Positions 8,071 to 16,399 are shown, counted from the stretch's first letter. The stretch is 41,428 nt of DNA from Phycicoccus sp. (GCA_017993715.1 JAGOME010000002.1:1-41428), one strand, 5' to 3'. Numbers and translations: made by a program. Notes: generated from the letters alone by a model not told the origin.

Positions 8071-9069
8071 TCAGCTGCCGGCCTTGATGACCTTCTGCGG
8101 CACCGTCATCTGCGTTCCGGTCTTGGTCGGGTCATTGATCATCGCGACCAGCGCGTCGAAGGACTGGGCCATGTCGTCCTGGAACTGCAAGGCGACGACG
8201 GCATAGATGGTGCCGGCCTTGGCGGCGGCCAGGGCCTCGTCGTTGCCGCCGGCCTCGGTGACGCAGGTCAGCTCCTTGCCGGCTGCGGCGAAGGCCCCGA
8301 CGGCTCCGAGGGCGCCCTCGTCGTTGGTGCCGAGCACCGCGCGCACCTCCGGGTTGCCCTGCAGGGCGGCGCCGATGTCGGTCTGGGCGCCGGCGCGGTC
8401 CTTGACCTGGACCGTCGTCACGATCTCGGCACCCGGGGCGGTCGCGAGCAAAGCGTCCTTGGCGTTGGACTCGAGCTCCTCCTTGCCGGCCGTGCCGGGA
8501 GCGTTCTCCTCCATGATGACCTTGGCGGTGCCACCGAGCTTCTCGTTGATGCACTTGCCGAGCTCTTCGCCGATGGCCTTGCCCTGGGCGACGTAGTCGA
8601 TGGTGGAGAAGGAGACACCGGGGACCAGGCCGGACAGGCCATAGTCCTCCGGGACGCCGTTGAGGATGAGGGGGACCTTCTTGTCCTGGGCGATCTTGAC
8701 CAGGGCGGCCATGGATGTCGGCTGAACCGCGATGGCCCAGACACCGCTGGCCTTTCCGGACTCGATCACGCTCTGGAGGTCGGTGACCTGTTTCTGCGGG
8801 TCCAGATTGGGGTCCTGCACGATGACCTCGAAGCCCTGGCTCGTGCCATAGCCCGTGACGCCTTCGGACAGCCCCTTCATTGCGGGGATCTGCAGGCCGA
8901 GAGGCGAGAAGACGATGGTCTTGCCGGTGGTCGCGGCGGAGGCGCCATCGGACGAGGAGGCCGAGGGGTCGGCACTCTGGGTCGAACCGGATCCACAGGC
9001 GGCGAGGAAGAAGAGGCTGCCGCCGGCGACGAGGGCAGCGGCGCGGCGCGCGGAGGAGGGGAGAGACAT
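8071..9069 (-). CDS. Sugar-type ABC transporter substrate-binding lipoprotein
   Basis: A 332-residue type I periplasmic-binding protein (RbsB-like). The N-terminus is a lipoprotein signal, MSLPSSARRAAALVAGG then a hydrophobic run ending in the lipobox LAAC (Cys24), followed by a Ser/Ala-rich linker (GSGSTQSADPSASSSDGAS). It should therefore be anchored on the outer face of the membrane. The body has the two-lobe pattern of the family (KTIVFSPLGLQIPAMKGLSEGV; VRAVLGTNDEGALGAVGAF). AGGAG lies 8 nt before the ATG. It is the first gene of the leftward operon that also encodes two flavoenzymes. CUT2 binding proteins mostly bind monosaccharides, but some bind other polyols or glycosides, which matters for the substrate of this island. 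Confidence 0.92.
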   Translation of the reverse strand: MSLPSSARRAAALVAGGSLFFLAACGSGSTQSADPSASSSDGASAATTGKTIVFSPLGLQIPAMKGLSEGVTGYGTSQGFEVIVQDPNLDPQKQVTDLQSVIESGKASGVWAIAVQPTSMAALVKIAQDKKVPLILNGVPEDYGLSGLVPGVSFSTIDYVAQGKAIGEELGKCINEKLGGTAKVIMEENAPGTAGKEELESNAKDALLATAPGAEIVTTVQVKDRAGAQTDIGAALQGNPEVRAVLGTNDEGALGAVGAFAAAGKELTCVTEAGGNDEALAAAKAGTIYAVVALQFQDDMAQSFDALVAMINDPTKTGTQMTVPQKVIKAGS

Positions 9070-9191
9070 CGTTGTGGCTCCTGGGGCTCGCGGCGGGAGT
9101 CCGCCGTCGGATGGATGACGACATCAGACACCGGCGTCGGCCTCGGCGGGAACCCCTGTCACGGTGATGGCTGGCATTCGCCTGACGCTGG

Positions 9192-9220
9192 TTCACACAG
9201 AACTGACACCGACCTAGCGT
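9192..9220 (+). promoter_or_regulatory. Probable promoter of the rightward catabolic operon
   Basis: TTCACA (9192-9197), a 17-bp spacer and TAGCGT (9215-9220) form a reasonable sigma-70-type promoter, with a start site near 9227 and a leader of about 68 nt. A short dyad GTTC-N5-GAAC (9191-9203) overlaps the -35 and could be part of an operator. The whole 225-bp divergent spacer (9070-9294) must also hold the leftward promoter, which I could not pinpoint. Confidence 0.45.
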
Positions 9221-9242
9221 GAGGGCTCCACCGATGTGTCTG

Positions 9243-9267
9243 CTGCTGCGCGCCACGGCCGCAGCAG
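9243..9267 (+). other. Hairpin in the 5' leader of the rightward catabolic operon
   Basis: An 8-bp perfect inverted repeat (9243-9250 with 9260-9267, CTGCTGCG/CGCAGCAG, 9-nt loop) lies between the predicted promoter and the AGGAGG ribosome site at about 9283. It could affect translation or mRNA stability. No recognised riboswitch family is seen. Confidence 0.3.
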
Positions 9268-9294
9268 GCAAACCGAACTTTCAGGAGGCATCTC

Positions 9295-9585
9295 ATGGCC
9301 TATGTCGTCACCGCCGTGTGGACAGCGAAGCCTGGCCACGAGGACGTCGTCATTGACGCCATCGCCAAGCTCACGCCGATCTCGCGCGCCGAACCGGGCA
9401 ACCAGTTCTACCAGGCCTATCAGGACCCGCAGGAGCCGAACGTGTTCCGCCTCTTCGAGATCTACGACGATGAGGCCGCGTACAAGGCTCACGGAGAGTC
9501 CGAGCATTTCGCCACCTACGGCTTCGGCCAGGCGATCCCCGTTCTGGACAACCGTGAGCGCGCCTTCTACGTCACCCTGGACTGA
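9295..9585 (+). CDS. Small ABM-family (antibiotic biosynthesis monooxygenase) protein
   Basis: A 96-residue protein of the dimeric alpha/beta-barrel ABM fold (YgiN/ActVA-Orf6-like). The pattern AYVVTAVWTAKPGHEDVVIDAIAKL, then ARAEPGNQFYQAYQDPQEPNVFRLFEIYDDEAAYKAHGESEHF is typical: an opening beta-strand, a glycine-centred GNxxY, then the helix with the conserved His. Members are cofactor-free quinol or polyphenol monooxygenases or small decarboxylase-like enzymes; a role on a hydroquinone or phenolic intermediate would fit here. AGGAGG lies 6 nt before the ATG, the strongest ribosome site in the operon. It is the first gene of the rightward operon and ends 6 bp before the next start. Confidence 0.85.
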   Translation: MAYVVTAVWTAKPGHEDVVIDAIAKLTPISRAEPGNQFYQAYQDPQEPNVFRLFEIYDDEAAYKAHGESEHFATYGFGQAIPVLDNRERAFYVTLD

Positions 9586-9591
9586 CGTCCG

Positions 9592-10578
9592 ATGAAGATC
9601 GTGGCCTTTCGGGCTCCCGAGGACACCACCCACACGCCTCGGGTCGGGCTCGTGCTCGGAGACGAGCGCATGTGGTGGGTCCACCCGTTCCCTGAGGGGA
9701 CTGACCTGGTTGCTCTGCTCGCCGCCGACCCTCGGGATCGCGACGCCCTCGCGGACACTGCTGCGGAGGCGGACGGCATTCGACTCGGGGACGTCATCGT
9801 GCTGCCGCCGGTGTATCCCGTCGCGATGCGCGACTTCGTTGCCTTCGAGGCGCACGTGGAAGGGATGGAGAAGGGCCACGGCAATCCGGGTGTACCGCAG
9901 GAGTGGTACGAGGCGCCCGTGTTCCTCTTCATGGCCCCCCACGCGGTGGTCGGCGCCTTCGACGACGTGGCGTACCTGCCGGGCACCCAGCGTTTCGACT
10001 TCGAGTTGGAGCTGGCCGCCCTCATCGTCAAGGACGTCCGCAACGTCACGCCGGAGCAAGCCCGGGACGCCATCGGCGGCTACCTGGTGATGAACGACTG
10101 GTCGGCGCGCGACATCCAAGGCACCGAGATGAAGCTCAAGCTGGGCCCCAGCAAGGGCAAGGATTTCGCGACCACGATCGGCCCCTGGGTCGTCACCCCC
10201 GACGAGCTCGAGCATCATCGCGACGCCGACGGCTTCCTCGACCTATCGATGTCGGTCAGTGTCAACGGCACCCGACTGGGCGGCGACACGTCCGCCCACA
10301 TGGGCTGGACCTTCGAGCAGTTGGTCTCCCACTGCTCGCGCGCCTCGTGGGTCAAGGCCGGGGAAGTGCTCGGATCGGGCACGTGTGCGTCCGGGTCGCT
10401 TGCGGAGTCGTGGGGCCGGACCGGCCAGTTGCTCCCGCCGCCACTCGCGGTCGGTGATGTCGTCGAGATGACCATTGAGGGCCTGGGCACGATCCGCAAC
10501 CGCATTGTGGAGAGCCACGAAACGCTCCCTGAGACGCCCGCGCCGCGCCGCCGCCAGCCGGAGCCGGTGGGCTCATGA
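9592..10578 (+). CDS. Fumarylacetoacetate hydrolase-family protein (FAH 1)
   Basis: A 328-residue FAH-superfamily enzyme. After an N-terminal domain, the catalytic core starts at RDFVAFEAHVEGMEKG; metal ligands are expected from the FDFELELAALIVKD stretch and NDWSARDIQ, both intact, and KGKDFATTIGPWVVTPDEL is the usual second half. FAH proteins bind Mg2+/Mn2+ and split, decarboxylate or isomerise beta-diketo or dienoate compounds, often right after meta-cleavage of aromatic rings (HpaG, catechol pathway hydrolases). A Pro/Arg-rich tail (ETPAPRRRQPEP) is probably disordered. Its stop overlaps the aldehyde dehydrogenase start (ATGA). A second FAH protein with the same core motifs ends the operon. 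Confidence 0.88.
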   Translation: MKIVAFRAPEDTTHTPRVGLVLGDERMWWVHPFPEGTDLVALLAADPRDRDALADTAAEADGIRLGDVIVLPPVYPVAMRDFVAFEAHVEGMEKGHGNPGVPQEWYEAPVFLFMAPHAVVGAFDDVAYLPGTQRFDFELELAALIVKDVRNVTPEQARDAIGGYLVMNDWSARDIQGTEMKLKLGPSKGKDFATTIGPWVVTPDELEHHRDADGFLDLSMSVSVNGTRLGGDTSAHMGWTFEQLVSHCSRASWVKAGEVLGSGTCASGSLAESWGRTGQLLPPPLAVGDVVEMTIEGLGTIRNRIVESHETLPETPAPRRRQPEPVGS

Positions 10579-11966
10579 CGGTCGCTGCCCCGGCCCAGGT
10601 GGTGACCGCCAACCCCGCAACGGGAGAGCCGCTTGCGTCGTACCCCGCACATGATGCGGCGGCGGTGGAGGCCATCCTGGCGGCGGGCGCGCGGTCCGCG
10701 CGGACCTGGGCGCTCACCCCGCTGGCCGATCGTCTCGCCCTGTTGGTGCGGGTTGGAGAGCTGTTGACGCAGCGACGGGACGCGTATGCGGCACTGATCA
10801 CCGCCGAGATGGGCAAGCCGCTCAGCGAGGCGCTGGCCGAGATCGACAAGTGCGCCCTGAACTGCGCCGTCGTCGCGCAGCAGGCGCCGTTGTGGCTGGC
10901 CGACCGCCCCTTGGAGTCGGGTTCGGGGCGCGCCTTCGTCGCCTACGAACCGCTCGGGGTGGTGCTGGCTGTCATGCCATGGAACTACCCGTTCTGGCAG
11001 GTCATCCGCTTCGCGTGCGCCGCGCTGGCGTCCGGGAATGCCGCGCTCCTCAAGCACTCTCCCGACACCACGGGGTCCGCGTTGGCCATGGAGCAGCTGT
11101 TCCTCGACGCGGGCGCCCCCGCGGGCCTGTTCGGAGTGCTCGTGCTGACCGCAGACCAGGTCGGCGATGTGGTGCCCGGCATCATCAGCGATCCCCGCAT
11201 CGCGGCGGTCACGTTGACCGGCAGCGAGCGTGCGGGCTCGGCCGTGGCCGCGGCGGCCGGAGCGGCCCTGAAGAAGACTGTGTTGGAGCTGGGGGGATCG
11301 GATCCTTTTGTTGTCCTGCCTGGCGCCGACCTTGTCGCTGCCGCGGCTGCGGCTGCCAAGAGCCGCTTCGGCAACAACGGGCAAAGTTGTGTGGCAGCCA
11401 AGCGGTTCATCGTCGTCGACGAGGTCGCCGACGAGTTCGTCAGCCACTTCGTCAATGCCGTCCAGGCCCTGGTCGTCGGTGACCCGATGACGCCCGGGAC
11501 GACGGTCGGGCCGATGGCCCGCGCCGACTTGCGTACGGCCCTGCTCGCACAGATCGCCGCCACGGTGGCTCAAGGCGCCGAGGTCGTCACCGGCGGTCAG
11601 GCGATCGATGCCCCCGGCTGGTTCGTCGAGCCCACGGTGCTCGATCGGGTCGAGCCCCGCATGACGGCCTTCGACCAGGAGACGTTCGGCCCCGTCGCTG
11701 CGGTGATCCGGGCTCGGGACACCGCACACGCCATTGCGCTGGCCAACGACACCGAGTTCGGCCTCGCGGCCAGCGTCTGGGGTCGATCCGTGGAAGCACT
11801 GGCGGCCGGCCGCCGCATCGCCTCCGGAGCCTTGTTCGTCAACACCATGGTCGCCTCGGATCCTCGGATCCCCTTCGGCGGGATCAAGCGCAGCGGCTAC
11901 GGCAGGGAGCTGTCCGCCGACGGGCTGCGGGAGTTCACCAATGTCCGCACGGTCGTGGTCGCGTGA
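10575..11966 (+). CDS. NAD(P)-dependent aldehyde dehydrogenase (succinate-semialdehyde type)
   Basis: A 463-residue ALDH, the usual length. The catalytic residues are present: PWNYPFWQ (Asn137), the general base in LELGGSDPFVV (Glu238) and the nucleophile in NNGQSCVAAKRF (Cys272). Overall pattern (LGVVLAVMPWNYPFWQVIRFACAALASGN; FGGIKRSGYGREL) is that of the GabD/SSADH branch. It oxidises an aldehyde to the acid in the cytoplasm. In this operon the likely substrate is a semialdehyde released by ring cleavage or by the FAH/hydrolase step; succinate semialdehyde is possible. Start ATG overlaps the FAH stop and its own stop overlaps the next GTG, so it is translationally coupled on both sides. 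Confidence 0.92.
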   Translation: MTVAAPAQVVTANPATGEPLASYPAHDAAAVEAILAAGARSARTWALTPLADRLALLVRVGELLTQRRDAYAALITAEMGKPLSEALAEIDKCALNCAVVAQQAPLWLADRPLESGSGRAFVAYEPLGVVLAVMPWNYPFWQVIRFACAALASGNAALLKHSPDTTGSALAMEQLFLDAGAPAGLFGVLVLTADQVGDVVPGIISDPRIAAVTLTGSERAGSAVAAAAGAALKKTVLELGGSDPFVVLPGADLVAAAAAAAKSRFGNNGQSCVAAKRFIVVDEVADEFVSHFVNAVQALVVGDPMTPGTTVGPMARADLRTALLAQIAATVAQGAEVVTGGQAIDAPGWFVEPTVLDRVEPRMTAFDQETFGPVAAVIRARDTAHAIALANDTEFGLAASVWGRSVEALAAGRRIASGALFVNTMVASDPRIPFGGIKRSGYGRELSADGLREFTNVRTVVVA

Positions 11967-12406
11967 GCCTGACCTTCGATCATGTCGGCCTCACCGTGGC
12001 CGACCTGCCGGCGATGACGCGGTGGTACGGCGCGGCATTCGGCTTGTCTGTGGAGTTCGAGTTCGCGCTGGAGCAGGTGTCGTTCTCGGGAGTCATGTTG
12101 CGCGGCAGCGGATATCGCGTCGAGCTCCTCACCCGGCCCGGCAACCAGGCCGGGTTGCAAGCGGCCAACCCGGTGGAGGCTGCCCTGACTCGAGGCTTTG
12201 GCCACATTGCCTTCGACGTCCCCGACGTCGACGTGGCGTACGCCGCGCTGCTCGGGCAGGGGGCCACAGATCGGATGAGTCCGCGGCCCTCGCCCGAGCC
12301 CGATGTCCGGATGGCCTTTGTGGCCGACCCCGAGGGCAACCTCGTCGAACTGTTGGACCGAGGCGCCGTGCGCGCCGCCCAAGCCACCAAGGAAGGATCA
12401 TCATGA
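11963..12406 (+). CDS. VOC-family protein, single unit (glyoxalase/dioxygenase fold)
   Basis: A 147-residue vicinal-oxygen-chelate protein: TFDHVGLTVADLPAMTRWYGAAFGL begins the first beta-alpha-beta-beta-beta module and GHIAFDVPDVDVAYAALLGQGAT the second, ending in FVADPEGNLVELLDRG. Candidate metal ligands are His8, the His of GFGHIAF and the Glu of NLVELL. The short single-unit form suits a glyoxalase, isomerase or accessory ring-cleavage enzyme rather than a two-domain extradiol dioxygenase. The GTG start at 11963 overlaps the dehydrogenase stop and the stop overlaps the next ATG, so it is co-translated with the large VOC protein. The exact reaction is unknown. Confidence 0.82.
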   Translation: MSLTFDHVGLTVADLPAMTRWYGAAFGLSVEFEFALEQVSFSGVMLRGSGYRVELLTRPGNQAGLQAANPVEAALTRGFGHIAFDVPDVDVAYAALLGQGATDRMSPRPSPEPDVRMAFVADPEGNLVELLDRGAVRAAQATKEGSS

Positions 12407-13350
12407 GCCATCTCAATGAGTTCGGGATCACCCACCTGCGTCACGTCGATCTCGCCGTACCCGACTACGCCGCGCAGCGCGCGTTTTACCTGGACACCTG
12501 GGGCCTGAGCGAGATCGGGACGGACGGCAACCTGTCGTATCTCGCCGCCGAGGGCTCTCCGGAGCAGTACGTGGTCCGCCTGCGGGGGGCCGACGAGAAG
12601 CGCCTTGACCTCGTCTCGTTCGGCGCCGACAGCCGCGAGTCCGTCGACGCCCTCGCCGCGAAGCTAGCGGCGAGCGGGGTGCAGCTTATCGGGGACCCGG
12701 GAGACTTGCAGACTGCCGGCGGCGGCTACGGCGTGCGCTTCTTCGACGGCGACGGCCGCACGGTCGAGGTCTCCGCCGAGGTCGCCACCCGCCAGCACCG
12801 TGAGATCGAAGAGGGCGAGGCCATCCCGGTCCGGTTGTCGCACTTTGTCATCAACAGCACCGACATTGCGGCGACCCGCACCTGGTACGAAGACAACCTC
12901 GGGTTCAAGCACAGCGACAGCCTGTGGGGTCAGCACATGGGCGACATGATGCACTTCATGCGCTGCAACGACTGGCACCACAGTTTGGCCATCGCCCGCG
13001 GCCCGCACACGTCGGTGCACCACGTGTCCTTCGAGATGCGTGGCCTGGACGAGTACATGCGCGGCACGGGCCGCGTGATGCGCGCAGGCTTCAAGAAGGT
13101 CTGGGGCCCGGGCCGGCACCTGGCCGGCAACAACACGTTCTCGTACTTCATCGACGCCAGCGGCAACACGATGGAGTACACGACGGAGCTCGAGCGCCTG
13201 ACGACGGATGAGTGGCACCCGAGCATCTATGACATCGGGGACCCGATGACGCAGGACCAGTGGGGCACCTCGGACCCGATGAGCGAGCTCATTGCGAAGG
13301 AGTCCTTTAACGACGTGGACCGCGGCCTGTTCGTCGCGCCCCCCGTCTAA
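12403..13350 (+). CDS. Two-domain extradiol ring-cleavage dioxygenase (VOC, catechol 2,3-dioxygenase-like)
   Basis: A 315-residue type I extradiol dioxygenase with a non-catalytic N-terminal VOC domain (about 1-130) and a catalytic C-terminal one (about 140-290). The iron ligands look intact: His147 (LSHFVIN), His206 or 207 (HHVSFEM) and Glu258 (GNTMEYTTELE). The first two are spaced as I recall for homoprotocatechuate 2,3-dioxygenase (H155, H214, E267). It should insert O2 next to a vicinal diol and open an aromatic ring, making it the key step of the island. AAGGAAGG lies before the ATG, which overlaps the small VOC gene (ATGA). The tail after residue 265 (TTDEWHPSIYDIGDPMTQDQWG) resembles the lid of HpaD-type enzymes. 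The actual substrate is open. Confidence 0.9.
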   Translation: MSHLNEFGITHLRHVDLAVPDYAAQRAFYLDTWGLSEIGTDGNLSYLAAEGSPEQYVVRLRGADEKRLDLVSFGADSRESVDALAAKLAASGVQLIGDPGDLQTAGGGYGVRFFDGDGRTVEVSAEVATRQHREIEEGEAIPVRLSHFVINSTDIAATRTWYEDNLGFKHSDSLWGQHMGDMMHFMRCNDWHHSLAIARGPHTSVHHVSFEMRGLDEYMRGTGRVMRAGFKKVWGPGRHLAGNNTFSYFIDASGNTMEYTTELERLTTDEWHPSIYDIGDPMTQDQWGTSDPMSELIAKESFNDVDRGLFVAPPV

Positions 13351-13360
13351 GGTCGCCGGC

Positions 13361-14149
13361 ATGGCGGACGTCACCGGCAAGGTCGTCGTCGTCACTGGTG
13401 CCGCTCGAGGCCAGGGCGCGGCTGAGGTCGCAGCCCTGGCCCGAGCGGGTGCGACGGTCATCGCGACCGATGTCCTCGACACCGAGGGTGAGGAGGTGGC
13501 CGCTGCGTTGCGGGACGAGGGCGCGTCAGTGGAGTACCGCCGCCTCGATGTCACGGACTCGGTCGCGTGGGCGGACCTGGCCGCGTACTGCCAGGCGACC
13601 CATGGGCGAGTGGACGCGTTGGTCAACAATGCGGGTATCGCTGCGCGCGAACGCCTCCCGCACGTGTCCCTCGATCAGTGGGACCGGGCGTTGGCGATCA
13701 ACGTCACCGGGCCGATGCTCGGCATCCAGGCCCTCGTGCCGCTCATGCCGGCCGGATCGAGCATCGTCAATATCTGCTCTGTCGCGGCAATGTCCGGACA
13801 CGCGGCCGCCGCCTACACGGCGAGCAAGTGGGCGTTGCGGGGCCTGACGCGGTCGGCATCCCTGGAGCTGGGCACCCGGGGGATCCGGGTGAATGCCGTC
13901 ATGCCCGGTCTCGTCGACACCCCACTGATGGCCAACGCGTCGCCGGCCTTCCGCGAGGCCGCCCTGGCGGAGATCCCGCTGTCGCGGGTCGGCGTGCCCG
14001 CGGACATCGCGCCGACCATCGTCTTCCTCGTGTCCGATGACTCTGCCTACTACAGCGGCGCTGAGCTGGTGATCGACGGCGGCTTGACGGCGCACGTCTC
14101 GCACAAGGGGATCGCCGACGCGACGCGTCCGGCAGGGGGTGGGTCGTGA
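13361..14149 (+). CDS. SDR-family oxidoreductase (intact active site)
   Basis: A 262-residue classical short-chain dehydrogenase. The cofactor motif TGAARGQG (residues 12-19), NNAG at 89-92, Ser140 and the YTASK motif (Tyr152, Lys156) are all present. Asp at the end of strand 2 (VIATDVLD) suggests NAD(H) rather than NADP(H). It would interconvert an alcohol and a ketone in the pathway. The ATG at 13361 is 10 bp after the dioxygenase stop; upstream in-frame starts would lie inside that gene. The stop overlaps the GTG of the second FAH gene. The substrate is unknown; the acidic N-terminus and C-terminal tail are ordinary for the family. Confidence 0.9.
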   Translation: MADVTGKVVVVTGAARGQGAAEVAALARAGATVIATDVLDTEGEEVAAALRDEGASVEYRRLDVTDSVAWADLAAYCQATHGRVDALVNNAGIAARERLPHVSLDQWDRALAINVTGPMLGIQALVPLMPAGSSIVNICSVAAMSGHAAAAYTASKWALRGLTRSASLELGTRGIRVNAVMPGLVDTPLMANASPAFREAALAEIPLSRVGVPADIAPTIVFLVSDDSAYYSGAELVIDGGLTAHVSHKGIADATRPAGGGS

Positions 14150-15057
14150 AGCTCGCCAGCGTGGCCCTGCAGTCGGGGCAAGTTCTTGGGGCTGTTGTCT
14201 CGGGCGAGGGGTATGCCGTGCTGCCTGACGGCCTGGGGGTCGCGGATCTCATCGCCGCGGGCCTGGATCGAGCACTGGAGATCGGTGGCCGCGCGGGCGG
14301 CATTCGGCCGTGGGGGACGGACGATGCCCGGTTGGCCCTGCCATACCGGCCGACGTCGGTCCGGGACTTCGTGACCTTCGAGTCGCACGTCGAGGGCGTG
14401 CGCAAGAGCATTGACAACGCAGTCGGCGTGCCGGAGGCCTGGTATGACGGGCCGACGTTCTATTTCACCAACCCGCATGCGCTCTATGGTCCGGGCGAGG
14501 CGATTCGCCGTCCGCGGACGTGCCGCCGGCTCGACTTCGAGCTCGAGGTTGGGGCGATTGTCAGCGGCGGGGGAGCGGACCTGAGCGACGAGGCCGCGCA
14601 CGCGGCAATCTTCGGCTACACGATCGTCAACGACTGGTCGGCGCGGGACATCCAGTCGCGGGAGATGCAGGTTGGTCTCGGGCCGGCCAAGGGCAAGGAC
14701 TTCGCGACGTCGATCGGGCCGTGGATCGTCACGGCGGACGAGGTCGCGGATCGCCACGATGCACGGGGTCGGCTGGACCTCACAGCCACGGTCTCGGTTA
14801 ACGGGGTCGAAGTGGGTCGAGACACGTTGGCGCACATGAACTGGTCGTTCGCCCACATGGTCGCCTATGCCTCCCGGGACTCGGTGGTCCTGACGGGGGA
14901 CCTGCTGGCATCGGGGACGACCGGTGGCGGCGGATGCCTCGCCGAGCTCTGGGGTCGGCGAGGCACGGATGATCCGGCGCCGCTGGAGCCGGGCGATGTC
15001 GTGACCATGCGCGTCGAAGGGCTCGGTGAGCTGACGGGCCTGGTGGCCACCGCGTAG
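14146..15057 (+). CDS. Fumarylacetoacetate hydrolase-family protein (FAH 2)
   Basis: A 303-residue FAH protein paralogous to FAH 1 in the same operon: both contain RDFV.FE.HVEG, NDWSARDIQ, EM..GLGP.KGKDFAT.IGPW. The metal-binding stretch LDFELEVGAIV and NDWSARD are intact, so it is probably an active Mg/Mn-dependent hydrolase, decarboxylase or isomerase. The GTG at 14146 overlaps the SDR stop (GTGA). Two FAH enzymes in one operon may perform successive steps (as HpaG1/G2 or hydrolase plus decarboxylase) or serve two ring-fission products. It is the last gene of the operon, followed by a long hairpin. Confidence 0.88.
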   Translation: MKLASVALQSGQVLGAVVSGEGYAVLPDGLGVADLIAAGLDRALEIGGRAGGIRPWGTDDARLALPYRPTSVRDFVTFESHVEGVRKSIDNAVGVPEAWYDGPTFYFTNPHALYGPGEAIRRPRTCRRLDFELEVGAIVSGGGADLSDEAAHAAIFGYTIVNDWSARDIQSREMQVGLGPAKGKDFATSIGPWIVTADEVADRHDARGRLDLTATVSVNGVEVGRDTLAHMNWSFAHMVAYASRDSVVLTGDLLASGTTGGGGCLAELWGRRGTDDPAPLEPGDVVTMRVEGLGELTGLVATA

Positions 15058-15070
15058 GGGCCGTCCTCGT

Positions 15071-15122
15071 GCTCGTGGGTGAGTTGGGTGGGGCTCTGAC
15101 CCCACCCAACTCACCCACGAGC
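15071..15122 (+). terminator. 23-bp perfect hairpin between convergent operons (probable bidirectional terminator)
   Basis: Left arm 15071-15093 and right arm 15100-15122 are exact inverted complements (23 of 23 bp) around a 6-nt loop CTCTGA. It lies 13 bp after the FAH 2 stop and 38 bp before the stop of the convergent beta-glucosidase. There is no T-run on either side, common for actinobacterial hairpin terminators. It should work from both directions. Its unusual length and G/T-rich arm (GTGGGTGAGTTGGGTGGGG) leave open that it is a dispersed repeat element; I found no second copy in the window. Confidence 0.7.
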
Positions 15123-15160
15123 GTCACGCGGACGTCAATCACTCGTGTTGTGAGAGTGCC

Positions 15161-16399
15161 CTACGCGCGACTTGCGGCGACGAGGCCGGCGTAGACCGCG
15201 GCGCTTGGCTTGGGGGTCCGGTCGAAGGTCACCCGATCGACCTCGCACAACCCGAGCTTGCTCTCGTACCCAAAGACCCACTCATAGTTGTCCAGCAGCG
15301 TCCAGTGGGTGTATCCCAGCACCGGGACGCCCTCCGCGACGACCTCCGACAGCCCGGCCAAGGATGCCGGGATGAAGGCCGCCCGCACCGCGTCGTCTTC
15401 AATGGCGATCCCGTGCTCCGTCACCAGCACCGGTAGCCCCGCCCGCTCGTACGCATAGCGAACCGCCCCCGCCAACGAGTCTGGTTCGATCGCCGAGTGC
15501 ATCTGGTTCACCGGGGTCCCCGGCCCGGGCGGTACCACCCCGGCACCGTCAAAGACGATCCGCTCATAGTTCTGCACCCCGACGAAGTCGTCATCACGGG
15601 CCAGCCCCAGCCACCGCTCGTAGCACTGGTCGCGCTTGACGTCTCGAGCGGTGGGGTCGTCCCCGACGACGATGTCGTCCATGATCGCGATCGACAGCCC
15701 CACGGGCAGGTCGGCGCGTTCGGCCTTGATGGCCGACGTGGCAAGCACGTGAGCAGCGGCTAAGCCGTCCTCCAACTCACCGAAGACCTCCGGCAGCACG
15801 ACATTGCTCGCGACATATCGCGGCACGCCAGCCGTCCGAGCCGCACCCTCCAACGTGGCCCGCTCCAGGTCGCAGACGAACTGCGGCAACGTAATCCAGG
15901 ACAGCAACCGCGGCAGGTTCGGCTCGTTGAACGTTATGGCGTAGCCGATCCGGTCCCCGAAGCGGCGGGTCACCCGAGCGCAGTACTGGGCGAAGTGCTC
16001 GCCGACCGACTCGGACGTGAAGCCGCCCAGACGCGCGACCCAGTGCGGGTTCGTAAAGTGGTTGTACGTCACCAGCGGGGTCATCCCGCGAGCCAGACAG
16101 CCATCGACGATCGCCTCGTAGCGGTCCAGGGCCGACTCGTCGATCTCGCCGGGTGCCGGCTCGACCCGGCACCATTCCACCGAGAACCGGTAGGCGTCCA
16201 AGCCCATCCCGGCAGCCAGGTCGAGGTCCTGCGCCCACCGTTCCCAACTGCGACACGCCGGACCGGCAGGTTCTCGAAAGATGGTGGGGGACAGCGACTC
16301 CAGGAATGCCGTGTCGCTGGTGACGTCGTCACCCTCGGTCTGGTGGCCGGACCCGGCGACACCGAAGAGGAAGCCAGCAGGAAAGGACGAAGTGGACAT
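15161..16399 (-). CDS. Glycoside hydrolase family 1 beta-glucosidase
   Basis: A 412-residue GH1 enzyme, slightly short of the usual 440-480. Seen: the N-terminal FLFGVAGSGHQTEG, the acid/base motif TFNEPN (Glu159) and the nucleophile region VLVTEHGI (Glu328), with TEHG in place of the common TENG. The C-terminal aglycone/sugar-binding WTLLDNYEWVFGYESKLGL is normal. There is no signal peptide, so it is cytoplasmic and would act on imported beta-glycosides. ATG 16399 is chosen over an in-frame TTG at 16411; neither has a clear ribosome site. It is convergent to the ring-cleavage operon and divergent from the hydrolase operon, suggesting it releases a sugar from a substrate whose aglycone the neighbours degrade. 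That link is inference. Confidence 0.9.
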   Translation of the reverse strand: MSTSSFPAGFLFGVAGSGHQTEGDDVTSDTAFLESLSPTIFREPAGPACRSWERWAQDLDLAAGMGLDAYRFSVEWCRVEPAPGEIDESALDRYEAIVDGCLARGMTPLVTYNHFTNPHWVARLGGFTSESVGEHFAQYCARVTRRFGDRIGYAITFNEPNLPRLLSWITLPQFVCDLERATLEGAARTAGVPRYVASNVVLPEVFGELEDGLAAAHVLATSAIKAERADLPVGLSIAIMDDIVVGDDPTARDVKRDQCYERWLGLARDDDFVGVQNYERIVFDGAGVVPPGPGTPVNQMHSAIEPDSLAGAVRYAYERAGLPVLVTEHGIAIEDDAVRAAFIPASLAGLSEVVAEGVPVLGYTHWTLLDNYEWVFGYESKLGLCEVDRVTFDRTPKPSAAVYAGLVAASRA

